64,000 nt of DNA, taken from contig JAQNBH010000022.1 of the NCBI GenBank assembly GCA_028752905.1, positions 124,001 to 188,000 of the forward strand, given 5' to 3'. Below are positions 1-6,983 of the stretch, piece by piece; the stretch's first letter is position 1, and each line of letters starts with the position of its first letter. A program made the translations under genes and the position numbers. The notes under the pieces are model-generated. The model saw only the letters and a program-made list of their open reading frames with translations, did no database searches and had not been told where the DNA came from. The DNA comes from Cladorhizidae sp. MBARI D1340-BT2. Its lineage: Eukaryota; Porifera; Demospongiae; Poecilosclerida; Cladorhizidae.

Positions 1-730
1 CTTCATAGATTCTCCACACTTCACTGAATAGACTTGATATATAGCTCTAAAGGTAGGCCTCTCTCTGTTCTCTCTCTTGATACCAAACATCCGTATATTC
101 TGCATACATAGAATAACAAGATAGTTTTCTCTATGTGTTCCCTATCTTGATGCTAAACAGGTTAGCTTCATAGATACTCCACACTTCACTGTATAAACTT
201 GATATATAGCTATTAAGATAGGTCTCTCCCTGTGCTCTCTGTTGATATCAAACATCCATAATATTCTGCACACTTCACTGTGATGGACTTGATATGATTC
301 GAATGATAGGTTTCATTATGTGTTCTCTATCTTGATATTTGCCCTAATTTGGTCTATATGTTTCTCATTTTCCCCCCAAAAATCTTGTTATTTTGACGTA
401 AAGCTCATAACTTTTCTACACTTTATCCAAAAAAGATAATTTTTATATCATCGGATAGCCCTTCTAATTATCTGTCTTTTGTACGTGCCAAAATTTTGAG
501 TACTCTAAGTATTAGCAAGTTATGGTGATTTGAAGTGGTAAGGTTTGCGATCTTTCCTGGCGTTTTCCAGTTGCCAAAGCGGTGGCCTGCCAGTGAAAAA
601 CCACTACATTTATTGATAATCTGTTGACATGTTGCAGATAAGGGCCTTCTCTATCAGTTGACTAAATCTGGGACTTTGGTCTTGTTAATTAGGGCAGTTA
701 TGAATTGTACTCTTACTTGATGGTAAACAT

Positions 731-903
731 GTTAGCTTCGTAGATTATCCACACTTCACTGAATAGACTTGATGTATAGCTATTAAGATAGGACTCTCTA
801 AGTGCTCTCTCTTGATACCAAACATCCATATATTCTGCACACTTCACTGTAATGGACTTGCAAGATAGGTATCTCTCAGTGTTCTCTATCTTGAGCTAAA
901 CAT
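731..903 (+). repeat. Subrepeat A (173 bp)
   Basis: First of three related subrepeats in the monomer. It begins GTTAGCTTCGTAGATTATCC and is distinguished by GATGTATAGCTATTAAG and CTCTCTAAGTGCTC. It consists of two half-units of about 85 bp, each with a CACACTTCACTG motif, a GACTTG motif, GATAGG and a CT-rich tract ending near CTTGA. Loss of this length (173 bp) produces the 735-bp monomers. Confidence 0.9.
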
Positions 904-1068
904 GTTAGCTTCATAGATTCTCCACACTTCACTGAATAGACTTGATATATAGCTCTAAAGGTAGGCCTCTCTCTGTTCTCTCTCTTGATACCAAACATCC
1001 GTATATTCTGCATACATAGAATCACAAGATAGGTTTCTCTATGTGTTCTCTATCTTGATGCTAAACAG
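904..1068 (+). repeat. Subrepeat B (165 bp)
   Basis: Second subrepeat. It begins GTTAGCTTCATAGATTCTCC and is distinguished by AGCTCTAAAGGTAGGCC and by ATACATAGAATCACAAG, where A has CACACTTCACTGTAATGG. It aligns with A along its length, apart from about 8 bp lost in its second half-unit. Confidence 0.9.
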
Positions 1069-1244
1069 GTTAGCTTCATAGATTCTCCACACTTCACTGT
1101 ATAAACTTGATATATAGCTATTAAGATAGGTCTCTCCCTGTGCTCTCTGTTGGTATCAAACATCCATAATATTCTGCACACTTCACTGTAATGGACTTGA
1201 TATGATTCGAATGATAGGTTTCATTATGTGTTCTCTATCTTGAT
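1069..1244 (+). repeat. Subrepeat C (about 176 bp)
   Basis: Third subrepeat, starting GTTAGCTTCATAGATTCTCC and distinguished by CACTGTATAAACTTG and GATATGATTCGAATGATAGG. Its end is approximate, because homology to A and B fades at TCTATCTTGATATTTGCC. In the monomer at 3265 the transposon is inserted in the TTAA of AGCTATTAAGATAGG within this subrepeat. Confidence 0.85.
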
Positions 1245-1447
1245 ATTTGCCCTAATTGGGTCTATATGTTTCTCATTTCCCCCCCAAAAATCTTGTTATT
1301 TTGCCGTAAAGCTCATAACTTTCTACACTTTACCCCAAAAAGATAATCTTTATATCACCGGATAGCCCTTCTAATTATCTGTCTTTTGTACGTGCCAAAA
1401 TTTTGAGTACTCTAAGCATTAGCAAGTTATGGTGATTTGAAGTGGTA
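1245..1447 (+). repeat. AT-rich variable spacer of the monomer
   Basis: About 200 bp between subrepeat C and the core, without obvious homology to the subrepeats. It holds a C6/C7 homopolymer followed by AAAAATC, A-rich and T-rich runs, and GAGTACTCTAAG. Most of the small differences between monomers that I noticed fall here: the C-run length, TACCCC or TACCC or TATCC, AAGCATTAG or AAGTATTAG, and small indels. These variants are the markers used to trace higher-order duplications. Confidence 0.85.
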
Positions 1448-1637
1448 AGGTTTGCGATCTTTCCTGGCGTTTTCCAGTTGCCAAAGCGGTGGCCTGCCAG
1501 TGAAAAACCACTACATTTATTGATAATCTGTTGACATGTTGCAGATAAGGGTCTTCTCTATCAGTTGACAAACTCTGGTACTTTGGTCTTGTTAATTAGG
1601 ACAGTTATGAATTGTACTCTTACTTGATGCTAAACAT
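1448..1637 (+). repeat. Conserved core of the monomer
   Basis: About 190 bp starting at AGGTTTGCGATC, including the only GC-rich part of the monomer (about 1461-1500). Across the 70 copies this part is nearly invariant; exceptions I saw are GCGGTC near 22752 and 49011, GAGATC near 41919 and 43736, AAGCTGTGG near 14609, and GCGGTGTCC near 44676. It holds three consecutive short inverted repeats with 4-bp arms and 6-base loops: 1464-1477, 1480-1493 and 1499-1512. No promoter or known RNA gene is recognised. Confidence 0.8.
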
Positions 1638-3842
1638 GTTAGCTTCGTAGATTATCCACACTTCACTGAATAGACTTGATGTATAGCTATTAAGATAGGA
1701 CTCTCTAAGTGCTCTCTCTTGATACCAAACATCCATATATTCTGCACACTTCACTGTAATGGACTTGCAAGATAGGTATCTCTCAGTGTTCTCTATCTTG
1801 AGCTAAACATGTTAGCTTCATAGATTCTCCACACTTCACTGAATAGACTTGATATATAGCTCTAAAGGTAGGCCTCTCTCTGTTCTCTCTCTTGATACCA
1901 AACATCCGTATATTCTGCATACATAGAATCACAAGATAGGTTTCTCTATGTGTTCTCTATCTTGATGCTAAACAGGTTAGCTTCATAGATTCTCCACACT
2001 TCACTGTATAAACTTGATATATAGCTATTAAGATAGGTCTCTCCCTGTGCTCTCTGTTGATATCAAACATCCATAATATTCTGCACACTTCACTGTAATG
2101 GACTTGATATGATTCGAATGATAGGTTTCATTATGTGTTCTCTATCTTGATATTTGCCCTAATTGGGTCTATATGTTTCTCATTTCCCCCCCAAAAATCT
2201 TGTTATTTTGCCGTAAAGCTCATAACTTTTCTACACTTTACCCCAAAAAGATAATTTTTATATCACCGAATAGCCCTTCTAATTATCTGTCTTTTGTACG
2301 TGCCAAAATTTTGAGTACTCTAAGCATTAGCAAGTTATGGTGATTTGAAGTGGTAAGGTTTGCGATCTTTCCTGGCGTTTTCCAGTTGCCAAAGCGGTGG
2401 CCTGCCAGTGAAAAACCACTACATTTATTGATAATCTGTTGACATGTTGCAGATAAGGGTCTTCTCTATCAGTTGACAAACTCTGGTACTTTGGTCTTGT
2501 TAATTAGGACAGTTATGAATTGTACTCTTACTTGATGCTAAACATGTTAGCTTCGTAGATTATCCACACTTCACTGAATAGACTTGATGTATAGCTATTA
2601 AGATAGGACCCTCTAAGTGCTCTCTCTTGATACCAAACATCCATATATTCTGCACACTTCACTGTAATGGACTTGCAAGATAGGTATCTCTCAGTGTTCT
2701 CTATCTTGAGCTAAACATGTTAGCTTCATAGATTCTCCACACTTCACTGAATAGACTTGATATATAGCTCTATAGGTAGGCCTCTCTCTGTTCTCTCTCT
2801 TGATACCAAACATCCGTATATTCTGCATACATAGAATCACAAGATAGGTTTCTCTATGTGTTCTCTATCTTGATGCTAAACAGGTTAGCTTCATAGATTC
2901 TCCACACTACACTGTATAAACTTGATATATAGCTATTAAGATAGGTCTCTCCCTGTGCTCTCTGTTGATATCAAACATCCATAATATTCTGCACACTTCA
3001 CTGTAATGGACTTTATATGATTCGAATGATAGGTTTCATTATGTGTTCTCTATCTTGATATTTGCCCTAATTGGGTCTATATGTTTTCTCATTTCCCCCC
3101 CAAAAATCTTGTTATTTTGCCGTAAAGCTCATAACATTTCTACACTTTACCCCAAAAAGATAATTTTTATATCACCGTATAGCCCTTCTAATTATCTGTC
3201 TTTTGTACGTGCCAAAATTTTGAGTACTCTAAGTATTAGCAAGTTATGGTGATTTGAAGTGGTAAGGTTTGCGATCTTTCCTGGCGTTTTCCAGTTGCCA
3301 AAGCGGTGGCCTGCCAGTGAAAAACCACTACATTTATTGATAATCTGTTGACATGTTGCAGATAAGGGCCTTCTCTATCAGTTGACAAACTCTGGGACTT
3401 TGGTCTTGTTAATTAGGGCAGTTATGAATTGTACTCTTACTTGATGCTAAACATGTTAGCTTCGTAGATTATCCACACTTCACTGAATAGACTTGATGTA
3501 TAGCTATTAAGATAGGACTCTCTAAGTGCTCTCTCTTGATACCAAACATCCATATAATCTGCACACTTCACTGTAATGGACTTGCAAGATAGGTATCTCT
3601 CAGTGTTCTCTATCTTGAGCTAAACATGTTAGCTTCATAGATTCTCCACACTTCACTGAATAGACTTGATATATAGCTCTAAAGGTAGGCCTCTCTCTGT
3701 TCTCTCTTGATACCAAACATCCGTATATTCTGCATACATAGAATCACAAGATAGGTTTCTCTATGTGTTCTCTATCTTGATGCTAAACAGGTTAGCTTCA
3801 TAGATTCTCCACACTTCACTGTATAAACTTGATATATAGCTA

Positions 3843-3846
3843 TTAA
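3843..3846. repeat. TTAA target-site duplication, left copy
   Basis: TTAA directly outside the left terminal inverted repeat. It matches the TTAA at 6980-6983. The uninterrupted satellite has a single TTAA here (AGCTATTAAGATAGG), as at 11519-11522. TTAA duplication is the hallmark of the piggyBac superfamily. Confidence 0.96.
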
Positions 3847-3859
3847 CCGATTAAGCGCC
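3847..3859 (+). repeat. Left terminal inverted repeat, 13 bp
   Basis: CCGATTAAGCGCC, the exact reverse complement of 6967-6979. It contains a second TTAA (3851-3854) four bases inside the duplicated TTAA. Confidence 0.95.
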
Positions 3860-4408
3860 GACTTTCCTAGTACCCGCGGTGAAATTATTAACGATTTAAT
3901 TACTAATTTTTCCCTCGCTTATAGGACGTCAGCACAGGAAACCTCGTTCAATGGAAGCCCAGTGATTGCTCTACATCCTGATTTTTGAATGAAACCCAAG
4001 GACCAAATATACAGCATTTGGCAAGCTTTTCAAAATTGAACCAAGACTTATATACCATATATTTGGGCATATTCATATAATTTGACACAGAATCAAGACA
4101 ATAACAATCCTAAAACTTCCTAAGACAAAACATTTTGAACAGACAATATATGAATCGAATATTTGAATAGAAAAAGTATGTGTGTGTGGGTAGAATGTGG
4201 GTGGGTAATTTGATGAAGAAGAATGAAGGAGAGTGAGAGAGTAGCATTGTAATACATGTTGTGTGTGTGTGTAGAAGGGCAAGACCAGGCTCTATCAACA
4301 CTTCCCAGGCATCTAGAACACAAAGACACAACAATAGAGAAAAATGCATTATTAGACACAAGTATCCACACTTTTTACCAAGAGGCACGCACATACACCA
4401 TACACAAC
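3860..4408. other. Transposon non-coding left end
   Basis: The stretch between the left terminal repeat and the end of the transposase remnant, corresponding to the 3' side of the gene. It has short TG tracts at 4179-4188 and 4260-4270. Several 60-95 codon open frames occur on both strands here and extending past it, but none resembles a protein family. An ATTAAA hexamer on the minus strand (3895-3900) could be a relic polyadenylation signal, which is a weak inference. Confidence 0.6.
4260..4270 (+). repeat. TG dinucleotide microsatellite
   Basis: A short TG run of five and a half units. A second TG tract lies at 4179-4188 in the same end of the transposon. It has no evident role. Confidence 0.8.
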
Positions 4409-5004
4409 TTATATTTCATGGTCACGAGAACAAAGAGAATACATGCAACACTAATATTCCACCAAGGTATGATACGGTCAGATCCAATGCACAAATGAAC
4501 CTACAGTAACCACACTCATTTAGGCTCGAACCATTTTTATGCACACCAAACAGAAGTAGAAGGGGGAAATGACCTAGTTGCAAATTGAGACGTTCTAGCT
4601 GAGATGTAGGAAACATACAAGGCAGCGAGAAGAATAGGAACCAATCAATGTTTTTACTAAGCTAATCCGAAGATCTAAATAACTATCCTGCCTCTTATGT
4701 AGAGAAGTGTTTGAAAAAGGAAACAGATAAAGGCATTCAATAAAGGCGTTAAAAAAACAACCTTCTACCAGAGCAGACCAAAGAATGGGCTACTACAATT
4801 TCGGTAGAAAATCAAAGAGATGGTGGAAGGGGGTGTTTGCATATTTGGTAGACACCCCTCATGAATGATTGATAATCAGGTAAACAGGGAGGGGGGCAAG
4901 ACACATACAGTCGAGAACTGATGATGTTTCACAGTTGGTTGTTGTCCTTGCCACAAAGCTGCATGCATATTAGTCATCATGTCAATCACACCCTTGTCTA
5001 CCCA
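4409..5004 (-). pseudogene. Transposase C-terminal part, fragmented
   Basis: Short stretches in different frames still follow the family order. WVDKG and MMTNMH (from 5004) carry the third catalytic Asp. PDYQSFMRGV (near 4880-4850) matches the conserved YN-x-x-MGGVD block with the Asp lost. LLW-stop-KVVF and LLNAFI (4776-4720) match the conserved KWWK...LLNAFI region with TAG replacing a residue. DLRISLVKTLIGSYSSR (4675-4625) is a strong match to the C-terminal R-x-x-LA-x-LIG block. GHFP near 4567-4556 and Cys-containing remnants near 4450-4410 look like the Cys-rich tail. At least five frame changes occur within 600 bp. Confidence 0.85.
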
Positions 5005-5479
5005 CTAAAGCCAGGAGTGAACTATTTGATCTGTAATCATATTTTCCTCTATTCTTCCACTTTGTAAGTAACTCCTTAGGAAAGTTTTTCCTATTAGGCC
5101 TAGCTGTGCCACATGCACCAACCCCTCTAATAGTCTGCGTGTGAAATAAATTAGGAAATAAATTAGGACTTGTATAAAAGTTATCCATGTATACCTGAAA
5201 GTTCTTGTGCTCAAATCCCTCCAACAAATCTAACACTACCCGACTACACAAACCTGTACTATCTCCTGTTTCCACATTCTTCCCAGTATAAATTTGTAAT
5301 CGATAAATATAACCATTCCTTGCATCCAAAAGCACAAATACTTTTATGCCCCATTTCGTAGGCTCATCCTTCATATATTGCTTGAAGCCAAGCCTCCCTT
5401 GATAGGGAATCATGGCTTCATCAATGCTAAGCTCCTGATGCAAACAATACTCGCTTTCAAAGCTTATACAGCCTATCAT
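4982..5479 (-). pseudogene. Transposase central DDE region (longest open segment)
   Basis: A 165-codon open segment and the best-preserved part of the gene. Residues 18-25 SIDEAMIP carry the first catalytic Asp (D20); residues 28-47 include GRLGFKQYMK and PTKWGIKV, a block typical of piggyBac-derived transposases; residues 54-67 include NGYIYRLQIYTGK; residues 97-104 YMDNFYTS carry the second catalytic Asp (D99). The ATG at 5479 is internal and not a true start: coding similarity continues upstream in another frame (PNYDRLYKL at about 5487-5460). The last codons are out of frame with the WVDKG motif, so a frameshift lies near 5005. Confidence 0.92.
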
Positions 5480-5508
5480 AATTGGGATTACCAGATGTTA
5501 CCTGTGAG

Positions 5509-5979
5509 CTAGCAATGGAGTTGACATGCATGTAGCCGCATCAACTGCCTAAACCTCCAAAGGGGCATTACTCTACTCACCAAACTACATGACAAATCAG
5601 GATATTCACAAGACCAGTACATGTCTATAAGGGGAAGTTTTGAAATGCCCATAACAATCAAAAGTTCTACAAAAGCCTCCATTTCTTCTTCACATGTATC
5701 ATGCCAATTATGGGGGAGCCCCACCCTAGAAACATACATATTAGTCTCTCTCACATGGAGGTCCCACACATCAACAGTTAAAAAAAAAGATAAAAAGCAC
5801 CTAGTAGCGAACTTGTTACACCGAGCAAAGCTGAGTTTGGGCCAGAATTGTCTCTTTTTTTCTCCAGCGACCTTCGACTTGATAACTTGTGCTAGTGAGC
5901 GAGCCTTACTACTACAAACTCGGGACTGGGCCTGCCTATTACCAGTACCTTGTGGTGGTGGACTACATGAACCTCTACT
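5509..5979 (-). pseudogene. Transposase N-terminal half of nuclease domain
   Basis: An open segment of 156 codons. The part from 5769 reads DVWDLHVRETNMY, then EEEMEAFVELLIVMGISKLP and IDMYWS, matching the start of the DDE_Tnp_1_7 domain (TN-x-Y, then the LLI-MGI-KLP block and YWS). Upstream, about 5976-5840, it is rich in Ser, Arg and Gln without clear family motifs. A TAG at 5982-5980 separates it from the Ser/Pro segment in the same frame. At its 3' end the reading shifts: NSIASSQVTSGNPNYDRLYKL from 5522 continues the alignment in another frame, ending in TGA at 5459-5457. Confidence 0.88.
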
Positions 5980-5982
5980 CTA

Positions 5983-6279
5983 GCACCACACCTCACATTC
6001 TCTGTAACACATAAATATGTATACAAACAAATATTCAAATATCAATTTTGATAACTTACTTATTCCAGAAGAGTCCCCTGTAGCAGATTGTAAGGACGGA
6101 GGGTCAGTAGATAGTAAGGATGGAGGGTCAGTAGATGGTAAGGATGGAGGGTCAGTAGATGGTAATAAGGATGGAGGGTCAGTAGATGGTAAGGAAGGAG
6201 TGTTCAAATGGTCACTCTCTTCTTCAGAGGCTGAAAGGAAATATATAATAGTAACTCTACAAAATTTCCTTTGTACCAA
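5983..6279 (-). pseudogene. Transposase N-terminal acidic Ser/Pro segment
   Basis: An open segment with SASEEESDHLNTP followed by four STDPPSL units. The acidic, low-complexity character is usual for the N-terminus of piggyBac transposases; the STDPPSL units come from the 24-bp minisatellite. It shares its frame with 5979-5509, separated only by TAG. A pyrimidine-rich TTTCCTTTCAG just upstream of the SEEESD codons could be a splice acceptor, so the real exon may start near 6230 rather than at the ATG at 6279. This is an inference. Confidence 0.7.
6092..6190 (+). repeat. 24-bp minisatellite in transposase N-terminus
   Basis: Four tandem units: 6092-6115, 6116-6139, 6140-6163 (24 bp each) and 6164-6190 (27 bp, with an extra AAT). 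The unit is AAGGATGGAGGGTCAGTAGA plus TGGT. Because 24 and 27 are multiples of three, expansion kept the minus-strand frame and added Ser-Thr-Asp-Pro-Pro-Ser-Leu repeats. Confidence 0.95.
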
Positions 6280-6628
6280 CCTACACTAAGTCCAGAGCTC
6301 CCACAAGTAGATGGTAACAATGGATCACCTTCATCTACAACGGACTGCCAAGAAAGAAAAGTTGATAACATAAACCTTAGACGAACGTTTTTTTTGAAAA
6401 TTCAAATTCAAATTTGATAAGTAATAAAAAAGCTCAACCTACATTTATGGCTATAACTAATCTTCTTCAACTGCTACGTTAGAAATATTTATATCCTCAA
6501 AAAACACAAGAATAGGCAACAGTTTGGTTAGCGAATTATCTCAGAAGATTGTGGAATACAATGGCAACCAAGCGCTAAGGTAGAAACAAACATACCATCG
6601 AGAAATCCTTCCACCCGAGCATTTTGAC
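6280..6628 (-). other. Transposon stretch with no clear coding signal
   Basis: Lies between the acidic start remnant (stop TAA at 6631-6629) and the Ser/Pro segment. I see no family motif. It may be an intron or degraded N-terminal coding sequence: TTTCTTGGCAG near 6343 on the minus strand resembles a splice acceptor. No function is assigned. Confidence 0.4.
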
Positions 6629-6770
6629 TTAGAGCCAGGGGATCCAGGGCACAACCATAGTAGGCATATATCTCTGGCCTTCTTTCCCACCAGAATCCGA
6701 GCCAGAGCCGCTAGTGTCGTCGTCAAAAAGAAGAAAAGTTACTTCGTACAAAACAAAGCATCCTCGCCAT

Positions 6771-6966
6771 CTTGAAAACCGAAGTTATGAGCAAAAAGCG
6801 GGGCGCGGCCGACACATTTAGCAGCACGTATAAATGACGTTTTTAGAATAATTCAGCATTCTTTTGGGCATGTGCAGCAACAAGAATTTGGCACTTAGTT
6901 CAAATATATTTTTTTATATAATTTTTTTCGCGAGTCCGATTTCCTTTTGCGCCATATGGCGCTTAT
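6771..6966 (-). promoter_or_regulatory. Transposon upstream end, possible old promoter region
   Basis: The stretch upstream of the putative transposase start, which would normally hold the promoter and 5' leader. A TATATAAAAA string on the minus strand at 6920-6911 lies about 140 bp upstream of the ATG and could be a TATA box, but it sits in an AT-rich run, so this is weak. A GC-rich patch lies at 6798-6810. The inner side of the right end has the palindrome GCGCCATATGGCGC at 6949-6962. Confidence 0.3.
6949..6962. repeat. Palindrome next to right transposon end
   Basis: GCGCCATATGGCGC is a perfect 14-bp palindrome. It overlaps two tandem TATGGCGCT units (6955-6963 and 6964-6972) that run into the terminal repeat. 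The left end has only one GCGCC, so the ends are unequal. A possible role as a transposase-binding subterminal repeat is inferred. Confidence 0.75.
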
Positions 6967-6979
6967 GGCGCTTAATCGG
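6967..6979 (-). repeat. Right terminal inverted repeat, 13 bp
   Basis: GGCGCTTAATCGG, the exact reverse complement of 3847-3859. The next four bases are the right TTAA copy. Confidence 0.95.
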
Positions 6980-6983
6980 TTAA
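6980..6983. repeat. TTAA target-site duplication, right copy
   Basis: TTAA followed by GATAGGTCTCTCCC, which is the exact continuation of the satellite subrepeat C broken at 3842. Insertion was therefore precise. Confidence 0.96.

Larger units (their letters stand above)
731..1637 (+). repeat. Representative full-length satellite monomer
   Basis: This 907-bp example is used to describe the unit, starting at GTTAGCTTCG. In order it holds subrepeat A, subrepeat B, subrepeat C, an AT-rich spacer and a conserved core. The next copy begins at 1638 with the same bases. The starting point is arbitrary because the array is continuous. I do not recognise the satellite family by name. Confidence 0.95.
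740..3690 (+). repeat. Higher-order block, copy 1 (repeated at 8416-11366)
   Basis: About three monomers that are almost the same as 8416-11366 at a constant offset of 7676. Shared rare variants are TGTTGGTATC near 1148 and 8824, GATAATCTTT near 1341 and 9017, GGACCCTCT near 2607 and 10283, CTCTATAGG near 2768 and 10444, CACACTACACTG near 2902 and 10579, and ATATAATCTGC near 3551 and 11228. A few differences exist, for example ACCGAATAG near 2265. The offset without the transposon is 4539, which is five monomers. Confidence 0.85.
1..3846 (+). repeat. 908-bp satellite array, left of transposon
   Basis: This is a head-to-tail satellite. The landmark AGGTTTGCGATC starts at 541, 1448, 2356 and 3265, giving spacings of 907, 908 and 909 bp. 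The array is cut at the TTAA at 3843-3846 inside subrepeat C and resumes at 6980 in the same phase; removing the transposon and one TTAA makes the interrupted monomer 907 bp. The block from about 740 to 3690 reappears at about 8416-11366 (offset 7676). The first, partial monomer carries odd variants (TTGACGTAAAG near 391, GATGGTAAAC near 719) that are shared with monomers near 44.5, 39.5 and 63.6 kb. No coding content is supported. Confidence 0.97.
4409..6770 (-). pseudogene. piggyBac transposase pseudogene (DDE_Tnp_1_7 type)
   Basis: A nearly full-length but heavily broken transposase. A plausible start is ATG at 6770-6768 (MARML), followed after a frameshift by an acidic Asp/Ser/Gly stretch (DDDTSGSGSDSGG, about 6724-6686). 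A Ser/Pro/Asp-rich segment lies at 6279-5983, the N-terminal half of the nuclease domain at 5979-5509, the central DDE region at 5479-4982, and the C-terminal part at 5004-4409. Catalytic Asp candidates are in SIDEAMIP (codon 5422-5420), YMDNFYTS (5185-5183) and WVDKG (4998-4996), matching the DDD order of the family. I count at least eight changes of frame plus in-frame stops, including TAG at 5982-5980 and 4767-4765. Family transposases are roughly 550-650 residues, and the span here fits that. No functional product is possible without many repairs. The family call is firm; the start and any introns are uncertain. Confidence 0.93.
3847..6979 (-). mobile_element. piggyBac-family DNA transposon, 3133 bp, non-functional
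   Basis: A class II element bounded by exact 13-bp inverted repeats (CCGATTAAGCGCC and its complement) and flanked by TTAA duplications inside the satellite. Its strand is that of the transposase remnant. Order along the plus strand: left repeat, non-coding stretch 3860-4408 with TG microsatellites, transposase pseudogene reading leftward from about 6770 to 4409, upstream non-coding stretch 6771-6966, right repeat. The terminal repeats look intact while the gene is destroyed, so at best it could be moved by a transposase supplied in trans. It is the only mobile element I can see in the window. Confidence 0.95.

Noticed and set aside
1479..1490. A tRNA-type box A look-alike, TTGCCAAAGCGG, in the core
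   Set aside because: Nearly fits the box A consensus, but there is no box B at a suitable distance downstream. GATTCGAATGA, the only box-B-like string, lies upstream in subrepeat C.
3043..3252. A 69-codon plus-strand frame (starting MFSILIFALIGS), repeated at 7087, 10719, 12534, 14351, 17072, 18889, 43507 and 47873
   Set aside because: It is the AT-rich satellite spacer, open only in monomers whose indels fall in the right frame. It has no upstream signals, no known motif, and is closed in most monomers.
4073..4509. Several 69-94 codon frames on both strands in the left end of the transposon
   Set aside because: Low-complexity translations of TG/CA-rich DNA with no family resemblance.
5621..5983. 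A 120-codon plus-strand open frame
   Set aside because: It lies antisense to the transposase nuclease segment, whose family motifs are clear on the minus strand. It is a shadow.
6002..6059. A 58-bp intron with GTAAGT donor and TTACAG acceptor on the minus strand
   Set aside because: The splice sites look good, but splicing shifts the reading out of the frame of the downstream nuclease segment and reaches a stop after about 35 codons; reading through keeps the frame apart from one TAG. It remains possible only if other indels intervened.
3847..6979. Retroelement or endogenous virus as the source of the insertion
   Set aside because: No long terminal repeats, reverse transcriptase or poly-A tail; inverted repeats, TTAA duplication and DDE transposase motifs identify piggyBac.
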